From JALZCH01 sp036387315 (GTDB lineage Bacteria; Acidobacteriota; Blastocatellia; Pyrinomonadales; Pyrinomonadaceae), in the NCBI GenBank assembly GCA_036387315.1, contig DASVTY010000099.1:3708-67707 (forward strand): a stretch of DNA of 64,000 nucleotides, read 5' to 3'. The notes under the pieces are model-generated. The model was given only the letters and a program-made list of their open reading frames with translations, was not told where the DNA came from and ran no database searches. Shown here one piece after another: positions 50,083 to 57,497 of this stretch. Position 1 is the stretch's first letter, and each line of letters begins with the position of its first letter. Position numbers and translations under genes: made by a program.

Positions 50083-50967
50083 TTACAGTTTTGAAATCAA
50101 ATAAGGCTTGCTGGTCGGAGCATCCGAGCCGCCTTCGGGTTCGAGCGTGACGGCGAAAACTCCGGCGTTTAAATCTTTTGACGGAATCTGATCGCGCAAT
50201 TCGCCTTTACCGTTGTCGTGTGTTTTAAATGTGCCGCCGGGCGCGGGTTTCGTCGGATCGGAAATCCACCAGATTTGATAGGCTTTGCCGTCGGGCGCGT
50301 CGGGCAAGCCTTCGACGTACAAAAACGCTTTGCCGGTTTGTTTGTCGAAAACCAAACGCGCGCGCGCCTGCGGCGAGTTTTCCGTTCCGCCGAGCGCTGC
50401 GACAATTGTTTGCGGTGAAGCCAACAGCTCGCGCTCGGCGCGAATCTGCGCCAGCTCGCCCGACGTTTTATTCAAATTTTGTTCGGCTTCGACGAGTTTT
50501 TGATTCAGCCCGGCAATTTCAGCCTGCGCTCTGGCGTTTTGCCTGGTTGCGTTGATGAGCGAATAAGCCAAAACCAAAACCGCAATCGAAGCGGCAACCG
50601 CGATAATTTTCGGCAACACATTCCAAAAACCGGAGCGTCGCGGAGCTTGAGCGGTAAATTCATTTTCCGGCGTCGGAACGGCTTTTACCGAAGATTTATT
50701 CTTTCCGCCCTCTATAACCGTAAATTTCGGTTTTTCGGTTTGCGGCGTTTGTTTGATTTTCTCCAAAATCCGCGAACGAACTTCTGCCGGCGGTTCGAGC
50801 AGTTCGGCGGCGAAAGACAAAGCCGCCGCCGTTTCGCGCATCCCGTCAAATTCGGCGCGAAACTGTGCGTCTCCGGCAAGCAGCGCATCAAGCTCGCGCC
50901 GCTCGTTTTCATCGAGCGCGTCAAGCGCGTGTGCCGCTAAATTCTCTTTGTAATCTTTTTCAGTCAC
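50083..50967 (-). CDS. RskA-type anti-sigma factor
   Basis: 294 residues, GTG start. The N-terminal helical sigma-binding domain (about 1-75; A-A-H-A-L-D-A-L-D-E-N-E-R-R) lacks the zinc-binding Cys motif, as in RskA. A Pro/Lys linker leads to one transmembrane helix at about 118-140. A short coiled coil follows (about 142-175), then the periplasmic RskA domain, with A-Y-Q-I-W-W-I, F-A-V-T-L-E-P-E-G-G-S and T-S-K-P-Y-L at the C-terminus. It should hold the adjacent sigma factor at the membrane until regulated proteolysis. It is 51 nt downstream of the sigma gene. Confidence 0.9.
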   Translation of the reverse strand: MTEKDYKENLAAHALDALDENERRELDALLAGDAQFRAEFDGMRETAAALSFAAELLEPPAEVRSRILEKIKQTPQTEKPKFTVIEGGKNKSSVKAVPTPENEFTAQAPRRSGFWNVLPKIIAVAASIAVLVLAYSLINATRQNARAQAEIAGLNQKLVEAEQNLNKTSGELAQIRAERELLASPQTIVAALGGTENSPQARARLVFDKQTGKAFLYVEGLPDAPDGKAYQIWWISDPTKPAPGGTFKTHDNGKGELRDQIPSKDLNAGVFAVTLEPEGGSDAPTSKPYLISKL

Positions 50968-51018
50968 CTTTAAAACTAATCAAATTAGATGCCGTTTGCG
51001 CATCAATGTTCGCCCGTT

Positions 51019-51636
51019 TTACAACCAATCCCCGACGCGCGGAGCCAGGACTTCGCGCAATTTTGTCATGCCGGTTCGCATTCGAGTTTTGACCGTACCA
51101 AGCGGAGTATTGGTGCGTTCGGCAATTTCCGACTGCGAAAAACCGTCGAAATAAGCCATCAAAAGCGCGGCGCGCTGTTCTTCCGGCAATTCTTTTAACG
51201 CCTCTCGAACGACTTCGCCGCGTTCGTTATTTATTGCATCTTCAACCGCATCGGCAACGGCGTCAGCCGATTCTTTGGTCGCTGCCTCAATCGTTCGACT
51301 GCGCGAACCGAGAGAACGAAGGCGATCAATCGCCCGACTTCGCGCCAGCGTGACGAGCCACGTAAAAGCCTTTCCGCGGTTTTCGTCAAAATCCCGCGCC
51401 CGCTGCCAAACCTGCACGAAGACTTCCTGCAAAATGTCTTCCGCTTCGGCGCGGTTACCTAATATACGAAAGAGAAGTCCGAACAGGATTGTCCGGTAGC
51501 GGTCATAAATCGCAGCCAGAGATTCTTCGTCGCCCTGCGCTACGGCTCGGAGAAGGTCGGCATCGGGGATTTGAACGGTTTCTGGCTGCAAAATTAATGT
51601 TTTATAATCCGAGACAATATCGCACGGCGTTCTCAA
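51019..51636 (-). CDS. ECF RNA polymerase sigma factor, SigK-like
   Basis: 205 residues if started at TTG 51636; another TTG at 51591 gives a product 15 residues shorter that keeps all conserved parts, and no ATG is available. Region 2 has Y-D-R-Y-R-T-I-L-F and D-I-L-Q-E-V-F-V-Q-V-W. Region 4 has L-P-E-E-Q-R, G-F-S-Q-S-E-I-A and P-L-G-T-V-K-T-R-M. Pairing with an RskA anti-sigma factor and a fasciclin gene places it in the SigK-like ECF group. The upstream region carries a palindromic element that may affect its expression. Confidence 0.9.
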   Translation of the reverse strand: MRTPCDIVSDYKTLILQPETVQIPDADLLRAVAQGDEESLAAIYDRYRTILFGLLFRILGNRAEAEDILQEVFVQVWQRARDFDENRGKAFTWLVTLARSRAIDRLRSLGSRSRTIEAATKESADAVADAVEDAINNERGEVVREALKELPEEQRAALLMAYFDGFSQSEIAERTNTPLGTVKTRMRTGMTKLREVLAPRVGDWL

Positions 51637-51699
51637 TTTTTACAAGCGCGCCTCTAATTAATTTAAGCCTATTCATAAATCATCGCGGAGCGATGTCGT

Positions 51700-51857
51700 G
51701 AATTTAGCCGTGTCTTTTAAGGCACGGTTTGAATGGCGAAAAATACCGGCGTCGCGTCAGTGACGATTGATTTATAATCCAACGCGGCTCAATTGTCGCT
51801 AACGCGACAGGCTTTTTTACCTGTTTTGTCCGTGCCTTAAAAGACACGGCTAAATTC
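51700..51857. repeat. Nested palindromic element between sigK-like gene and mazF remnant
   Basis: The outer arms are perfect 28-nt inverted repeats (51700-51727, 51830-51857). The 102-nt interior holds a second imperfect inverted repeat (GTCGCGTCAGTGACGATT against AATTGTCGCTAACGCGAC). Short hairpins border it (CATCGCGGAGCGATG at 51681-51695; GCCGC..GCGGC near 51864-51876). It has no ORF. The layout fits a non-autonomous, MITE/REPIN-like element. Confidence 0.82.
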
Positions 51858-51906
51858 AGATTGCCGCTTACGCGGCGGAAAAATGACTTTTTGAGTAGCC
51901 GCCAAT

Positions 51907-51999
51907 TTAAAGGACGAGAACCGGGCGTTTGCCGGATTGTTCTCGTCCTTTAACCGGATTTAAATCAACAAAGTAAATTTCGCCGCGTTCGATGCTCAT
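51907..51999 (-). pseudogene. Truncated MazF/PemK-type toxin (first 30 residues only)
   Basis: ATG at 51999 overlaps the antitoxin stop (ATGA at 51999-51996), the usual toxin-antitoxin coupling. The 30 codons read M-S-I-E-R-G-E-I-Y-F-V-D-L-N-P, then K-G-R-E-Q, then R-P-V-L-V-L, matching the conserved MazF N-terminus, then stop (TAA). The remaining roughly 80 residues, including catalytic positions, are missing. The last 15 nt (51907-51921) are a perfect inverted copy of 51939-51953 within the same ORF, and palindromic DNA follows. It is inactive as a toxin. Confidence 0.75.
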
Positions 52000-52235
52000 T
52001 TTTCGTCCGGCAAGCCATCGAGTAGCGTTCCGGCAAATTCATTTTCGATTTCGCGCAGCTCGCGCTGAATTTCCGGGTCGTTTGCCATTTCCGAAAGCTC
52101 ATTTTCCAGATTGTCGGACGTTTTTTGAGCATTTTCTCGAACTTGCCGAGCGAGAAATTCTATCAATTCGAGCTGCTCGTTTAAACCAAGCTGCAAAATC
52201 TGGGCTTCGATTTTTTCAAGCGCGGCTGTATTCAT
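51996..52235 (-). CDS. Antitoxin-like small protein of a broken mazF-type pair
   Basis: 79 residues, helical and acidic. The N-terminal half (I-E-A-Q-I-L-Q-L-G-L-N-E-Q-L-E-L-I-E-F-L) resembles small antitoxins that pair with MazF or RelE-type toxins, and the C-terminal half is charged and probably disordered until bound. It starts 6 nt after the aldolase stop codon and so is cotranscribed with fba. The toxin downstream is truncated, so this is now an orphan antitoxin. Confidence 0.65.
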   Translation of the reverse strand: MNTAALEKIEAQILQLGLNEQLELIEFLARQVRENAQKTSDNLENELSEMANDPEIQRELREIENEFAGTLLDGLPDEK

Positions 52236-52241
52236 CTTTTT

Positions 52242-53339
52242 TTAAGCAACCGTAATTTCCTGATTGAGATAAACGTCCTGAATAGCATTGAGCAATTGGA
52301 CGCCTTCGTTCATCGGGCGTTGAAAGGCTTTTCTGCCGGAAATCAAGCCCATTCCGCCGCCGCGTTTGTTGATAACCGCCGTGCGAACCGCATCTGCCAT
52401 ATCGCTCGCGCCTTTCGATTCGCCGCCGGAATTGATCAAACCGCAGCGTCCCATATAACAGTTCGCCACTTGATAGCGCACGAGGTCAATCGGATTGTCG
52501 CTCGTCAAATCTGTGTAAATTTTCGGATTCGTTTTGCCGTAACTGCTTTCCAAACCTAAAACGTTGTAGCCGCCGTTTCGTTCGGGGAGTTTTTGTTTGA
52601 TGATGTCGGCTTGGATTGTCACGCCCAAATGATTCGCCTGTCCGGTCAAATCGGCGGCTGTATGCAAATCGCCTTCTTTGGTTTTGAATTTGTTATTGCG
52701 CAGATAGCACCACAAAATCGTCGCCATTCCAAGCTCGTGCGCGTAAGCGAATGCTTCGGCGACTTCGCCGAGTTGACGGGTTGATTCATCAGAACCGAAA
52801 TAAATCGTCGCGCCGACGGCGACCGCGCCCATATCGCGGCATTGGTCAATTCCGCCAAACATTACCTGATCGAATTTGTTCGGATAAGTTAACAACTCGT
52901 TGTGATTGATTTTGACGATAAACGGGATTTTATGAGCGTATTTGCGGGCGACTATTCCAAGCACGCCAAAGGTCGAAGCGACGGCGTTGCAGCCGCCTTC
53001 GATGGCGAGCTTGACGATGTTTTCCGGGTCGAAATACTGCGGATTCGGCGCGAAAGAAGCGCCTGCCGCGTGTTCGATTCCCTGATCAACCGGCAAAATC
53101 GAGAGATAGCCGGTTCCCGCCAGCCGCCCGTTTCCGAAAAGCGTTTGTAATGAGCGAAGAGTCGCGGGCGTTCTGTCCGACAAAGCCCAGACGCGATCAA
53201 CGAAATCGCCGCCAGGAATTTGCAGTTGGTCTTTGGAAATTTTCGGTGTTGAATAATTAAGTAATACGTCGGCGTCGGCACCGAGCAGCTCTTGAATTTT
53301 CGATGAATTTATATTGGAAACTCGCGGTTCTGCCATCAT
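52242..53339 (-). CDS. fbaB: Fructose-bisphosphate aldolase, class I (FbaB/DhnA type)
   Basis: 365 residues. TIM-barrel with D-Q-G-I-E-H-A, I-V-K-I-N-H-N, G-A-V-A-V-G-A-T-I-Y-F-G, N-S-G-G-E-S-K-G and I-S-G-R-K-A-F-Q-R-P, where the Lys is the likely Schiff-base residue. It is the bacterial/archaeal DhnA-type class I aldolase, metal-independent, cleaving fructose-1,6-bisphosphate in glycolysis and gluconeogenesis. Two adjacent ATG codons open the gene. The orphan antitoxin follows 6 nt downstream. Confidence 0.92.
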   Translation of the reverse strand: MMAEPRVSNINSSKIQELLGADADVLLNYSTPKISKDQLQIPGGDFVDRVWALSDRTPATLRSLQTLFGNGRLAGTGYLSILPVDQGIEHAAGASFAPNPQYFDPENIVKLAIEGGCNAVASTFGVLGIVARKYAHKIPFIVKINHNELLTYPNKFDQVMFGGIDQCRDMGAVAVGATIYFGSDESTRQLGEVAEAFAYAHELGMATILWCYLRNNKFKTKEGDLHTAADLTGQANHLGVTIQADIIKQKLPERNGGYNVLGLESSYGKTNPKIYTDLTSDNPIDLVRYQVANCYMGRCGLINSGGESKGASDMADAVRTAVINKRGGGMGLISGRKAFQRPMNEGVQLLNAIQDVYLNQEITVA

Positions 53340-53591
53340 AATTTTAATTCTCCTGTTAATTTAAAAACTGTAATCCAAATTTTGCGAAAGAAAGACAAAT
53401 TATAACACAAAAAAAATGCCCGCAAGACAGCATAAGCTATTGCTAAATGTCGCTTTTGGAGTTATTATTCCGGTTGGAGTTTAAAAATCTTTGGGGTCGC
53501 CCCTAACCCGAACTTAAACCTTCTGAAAAGATTTTCACCCCAAAAAAACAAAAAATTTAAGTTTCTGATTTCAAAAGTGAAAGGATTTAGT

Positions 53592-55568
53592 ATGTTTTTC
53601 CTCCGCAAAAGTGTATTCACTTTGTTTATTTTCTCGCTGCTCGCCACGATTGTTTTAGCCGGAGACGAGCAATGGAAACCGGTTTCGCCAGCCGAGTTGT
53701 CATTAAAAGAATCGGCAATCGAAAAGGACGCAGACGCCGAAGCCATTTTTTGGGAAGTTCGCGTTGACGACGGGGCGCTCGAAGAGCTTTCTCTCAAACA
53801 TTACGTTCGCGTTAAGATTTTCACCGAACGCGGGCGCGAAAAATACAGCAAAGTTGATATTCCGTTCCTCAAAGGCAAAAAAATCAAAGACATTTTCGCC
53901 CGCGTCATCAAAGCGGACGGTTCGATTATCGAGCTGAAAAAAGAAGACGTTTTTGACCGCGACATCGTTAAAGCCGACGGCGTTAAAATCAAAGCCAAAT
54001 CATTTGCCGTGCCGGGAATCGAGCCGGGCGCGATTGTCGAATATCGCTATCGCGAAGTTATTCGTTACGGCATCGCTCATAATATGCCGATGATTTTTCA
54101 GCGCGACATTCCAATTCAGGAAATGACTTATTATTTTCGCCCGGCGAATAATGCCCGGACTTTGAGTTTCAATATGAACGAAACCAAGTTTGAAAAAGAA
54201 AAAAACGGCTTTTATCGGGCGCAAATGAAAAATATTCCGTCCTTGCGCGAAGAGCCGCAAATGCCGCCGGAAGATGAAGTTCGCGCGTGGATGCTGGTTT
54301 ATTACGTCAACGATTTGAAAATGGATACCGATAAATATTGGTCAAATGCCGGTTACTGGCTCGTGCAGGGTTTCGACATTAAAGATACTTTAAAACCGGG
54401 CGGAGATTTGAAAAAAGCGGCGGCTGAAATTATCGGCGGAGCCGCGACGCCCGAAGAAAAATTGACCAAGCTCTATGATTTCTGCAAAACGCAGATCAAA
54501 AATTTAAATTACGATTCGAGCGTTACCGAAGAAGAGCGCGATAAGATAAAACCGAACGATTCGACCGGGCAAACCTATAAAAAACGACAAGGTTTTGCCG
54601 TCGAAGTCAATCAACTGTTCGCCGCTTTAGCCGATGCCGCAGGTTTTGACACGCGCATCGCGTTTAGCGGCGACCGCCGCAAGATTTTCTTTTCGCCGAG
54701 ATACGCTCACTCATCTTTTGTTCATTTGGCGGGCGTTGCCGTTAACGTCGGCGGCGAATGGAGATATTTCGACCCCGGCACGCCTTACACGCCGGTCGGA
54801 ATGCTCGGTTGGTTTGAAGAAGGCGAGAGCGTTTTTCTGCTCAGCTCAAAAGATTACATCACCACGAAAACGCCGCTCGCGGAACCGGAAAAATCGGTTG
54901 CCAAACGAACCGGCAAATTCAAGCTGCTCGAAGACGGCACGCTCGAAGGCGACGTTCGCATCGAATACACGGGACATCTTGGAAGCCAGTATAAATCGAA
55001 TAACTACGAAGATTCACCGAACAAGCGCGAAGAAGCTCTGAAAGAAGAATTAAAACGGCGCATCAACGCCGCTGAGGCTTCGAGCATTCAAATCGAAAAC
55101 GTGACCGATCACGTCAAACCGTTTGTTTATGCTTACAAAGTCAGAGTTCCCGGTTACGCGCAAAAAACCGGCAAACGTCTGTTTTTGCAGCCGAACTTTT
55201 TTGAATACGGAACCAACCCGTTGTTTACGGCTTCGACGCGCAAATATCCGATTGTGTTCAATTTCCCATGGTCTGAAAACGATCAAATCGAAATCGAAAT
55301 GCCCGCCGGTTATACGCTCGAAAACGCCGAATCTCCGGCGCCGCTGTCCGACGCGCAGGGCATAGGTTTGAACGATGTCAAAATGAGAATCAGCAATGAC
55401 GGGCGGATTTTGACTTATCAGCGCAAATTCCATTTCGGAAAAGGCGGGAATATTCTGTTCCCGGTCGGTGCGTATCCGGCTTTGAAAAATATGTTTGAGT
55501 TTTTTCACAAGAACGACACGCACTCGATGGTTTTAAGACAGGGCGGAACAACCGCAGCAAACAAATAA
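53592..55568 (+). CDS. Exported DUF3857 protein with inactive transglutaminase-like domain
   Basis: 658 residues from ATG at 53592, after AAAGGA; a GTG at 53577 is less likely. Signal peptide 1-24. DUF3857 domain about 30-220, then a transglutaminase-core-like domain about 270-400. At the nucleophile position, where family members have G-D-C-K-D-K, this one has G-F-A-V-E-V, so Cys is replaced by Ala336. The His (F-V-H-L-A-G) and Asp (Y-F-D-P-G) remain. A beta-rich C-terminal region follows. It is probably a binding or structural version. It opens a plus-strand run with a TPR protein and an intact paralogue. Confidence 0.82.
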   Translation: MFFLRKSVFTLFIFSLLATIVLAGDEQWKPVSPAELSLKESAIEKDADAEAIFWEVRVDDGALEELSLKHYVRVKIFTERGREKYSKVDIPFLKGKKIKDIFARVIKADGSIIELKKEDVFDRDIVKADGVKIKAKSFAVPGIEPGAIVEYRYREVIRYGIAHNMPMIFQRDIPIQEMTYYFRPANNARTLSFNMNETKFEKEKNGFYRAQMKNIPSLREEPQMPPEDEVRAWMLVYYVNDLKMDTDKYWSNAGYWLVQGFDIKDTLKPGGDLKKAAAEIIGGAATPEEKLTKLYDFCKTQIKNLNYDSSVTEEERDKIKPNDSTGQTYKKRQGFAVEVNQLFAALADAAGFDTRIAFSGDRRKIFFSPRYAHSSFVHLAGVAVNVGGEWRYFDPGTPYTPVGMLGWFEEGESVFLLSSKDYITTKTPLAEPEKSVAKRTGKFKLLEDGTLEGDVRIEYTGHLGSQYKSNNYEDSPNKREEALKEELKRRINAAEASSIQIENVTDHVKPFVYAYKVRVPGYAQKTGKRLFLQPNFFEYGTNPLFTASTRKYPIVFNFPWSENDQIEIEMPAGYTLENAESPAPLSDAQGIGLNDVKMRISNDGRILTYQRKFHFGKGGNILFPVGAYPALKNMFEFFHKNDTHSMVLRQGGTTAANK

Positions 55569-55593
55569 GATATTTCTTTTGATAGAAATATCT
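55568..55593 (+). terminator. Hairpin just after the DUF3857 stop codon
   Basis: Perfect 10-nt arms (AGATATTTCT / AGAAATATCT) with a 6-nt loop, starting on the last base of the stop codon. It is AU-rich and not followed by a T tract, so a weak terminator or a 3'-end stabiliser. Confidence 0.4.
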
Positions 55594-55602
55594 CGAAAAT
55601 GA

Positions 55603-55691
55603 AAACTCTAAACTGTAAATTATACTGATTCGCCCAAAAACTGCGGTTTTTGCAGGATAGTTAATAGTTTACAGTTTAGAGTTTAGAGTTT
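55603..55691. repeat. Heptamer inverted-repeat element (AGAGTTT family)
   Basis: Perfect 17-nt arms (55603-55619, 55668-55684), with an extra AGAGTTT unit on the right. It lies between the codirectional DUF3857 and TPR genes. Confidence 0.85.
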
Positions 55692-55735
55692 CGGCTGATT
55701 CCCATCGGCTTACGAATCCGGTGTTCAAAATCAAT

Positions 55736-57481
55736 ATGCTCAAATCGCTAAAATCATTACTCACCGCTTTGCTGCTTTTCGGATTTATTGCGGAAGCTGC
55801 CGCTCAAACACCGACCGCGAAAGATTATTTCGATCAAGGCTTGCGGTTAATCAAAGAGCAAAAGCTCGCCGAAGCTCTCGCCGCATTTCAAAAAAGCGCG
55901 CAGCTCGACCCAAAACAACCGGCAGCACAAGCCGCCGTCGGTTCGACTCTGCTCGAAATGAAGCGCGAGTCCGAAGCTGTGGCGGCGTTCCGCGAAGCTG
56001 TTCGGCTCGCTCCCTCACAAAGCGCTTATCGCGTCGGTTTTTGCCAATCATTAAGTTTGACCAAAAACCACCCTGAAGCAATCACGCAATGCGAAGAAGC
56101 CGTTCGACTCGACGGCAACTCGCTCGAACCGCAAGCCGCGCTAGCTTCAGCTTTTCGTGCGGCTGGACATAGCAACAGCGCTTTGACCGTGACTAACAAA
56201 GCTTTGGAGCAGTTTCCCGAAAATGAAATGCTGCTCAATCTGGCTGCCGAGATTAATTCGGAATCGAAAAACATTGCCCGCGCAACCGAGATTTATGAAA
56301 AGCTGGCGCGCCTTCGACCAAACTCGGCTCTTTATCAAATAAAGCTCGCCGCGCATTACCCGCATCTTCTACGCGATGCCGATGCCGTTGCCGCCGCCAG
56401 GCGAGCCATCGAACTCGAAAAGCATCCGCTCGCTTATTATTTCCTCGGCGTTCTTTATTCTGATTTGGGACAATCGGAAGAAGCCGCCGAAGCTTTACGG
56501 CAGGCGGTCGCGCTCGACGACAAATTTGCCGAGGCTTTTTATTACCTCGGTATCAGCGAGCGGCGGCGCGGCAAAACGGAAAACGCCATTGCCGCTTTAA
56601 GACAAGCCGTGCGGCTGGCGCCTGATAATTTCGACTTCAACAAAGAATTGGGTTCGACTTTGATTGATAATGCGCAATACGATGAAGCCGCCGCGCCGTT
56701 AAAAAAAGCCTCGTCGCTCAGACCGAAAGATTTAGAGGCAAAAGCCGGACTCGGTTTGGCGCTTTTTGAATCAGGAAAATACGAGGAAGGAATTTCAGTG
56801 TTAATGGACGCCGACCGTTTGCAGCCGGGAAATCCGGTGGTCAATATGTTTCTGAACGTCTCGCGCGCCAGACAGCAAGGTTTCGCCCAAATCGAAGAAA
56901 TGAAACGTTACGCGAAAGAAAATCCGCAGGACGTTAAGGTGCGCGTTCAGTTGCTGCAAATTCTCGGCTATGCTAAACGTTTGCCGGAAGCCGAACAGTA
57001 TATCGCCGAAGCTTTGCAAATGAAACCGAAAGATGTTGATCTTTACGGGCATATCGGAGTCGTTTATATGAGCGCGGGCAAGCTGGATAAAGCTTTTGAA
57101 ATCTTTCAAAAATCGCTTGCCGTTCAGCCGAATCCGACCGCTTATTTAAATCTCGCCGGTTATTATGCAAAGCGAGGGCAAATCGAAGAAGCCGTTAAGG
57201 CTTACGATAAAGTTCTGGAACTGAAACCGGATTCGCCGAACGTGATGAAACTTTACGCCGATCTGCTTCGCGACAGCGGTAAGCAGCGCGCGGCTCTGGA
57301 CATGTACAAACGCTCGCTGGCAATGCTGCCGACAAACGCCCCCGCGCTTTTTAGCGCCGGAGTTTTATCGGCAAAGCTCGGCGATTTTGAGGCGGCGCGA
57401 CAATATCTGGAAACGCTCAAATCAATTGATCCGCAATTGACGAAAACGCTTTCGCGGTTTTTAAAATTGCTGCAAAATTAA
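55736..57481 (+). CDS. Exported tetratricopeptide-repeat protein
   Basis: 581 residues from ATG at 55736; a GTG at 55721 is an alternative. Signal peptide to about A-A-A-Q. The rest is about 15 TPR units in tandem (for example A-x-A-A-F-x-x-A-x-x-L-D-P-x and E-A-I-A-A-L-R-Q-A-V-R-L-A-P), a periplasmic solenoid for protein-protein contacts. It is flanked by two DUF3857/transglutaminase-like proteins on the same strand, 16 nt before the second. The three may form a complex. No enzymatic domain. Confidence 0.88.
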   Translation: MLKSLKSLLTALLLFGFIAEAAAQTPTAKDYFDQGLRLIKEQKLAEALAAFQKSAQLDPKQPAAQAAVGSTLLEMKRESEAVAAFREAVRLAPSQSAYRVGFCQSLSLTKNHPEAITQCEEAVRLDGNSLEPQAALASAFRAAGHSNSALTVTNKALEQFPENEMLLNLAAEINSESKNIARATEIYEKLARLRPNSALYQIKLAAHYPHLLRDADAVAAARRAIELEKHPLAYYFLGVLYSDLGQSEEAAEALRQAVALDDKFAEAFYYLGISERRRGKTENAIAALRQAVRLAPDNFDFNKELGSTLIDNAQYDEAAAPLKKASSLRPKDLEAKAGLGLALFESGKYEEGISVLMDADRLQPGNPVVNMFLNVSRARQQGFAQIEEMKRYAKENPQDVKVRVQLLQILGYAKRLPEAEQYIAEALQMKPKDVDLYGHIGVVYMSAGKLDKAFEIFQKSLAVQPNPTAYLNLAGYYAKRGQIEEAVKAYDKVLELKPDSPNVMKLYADLLRDSGKQRAALDMYKRSLAMLPTNAPALFSAGVLSAKLGDFEAARQYLETLKSIDPQLTKTLSRFLKLLQN

Positions 57482-57497
57482 TCTGTTTTACAAATTT

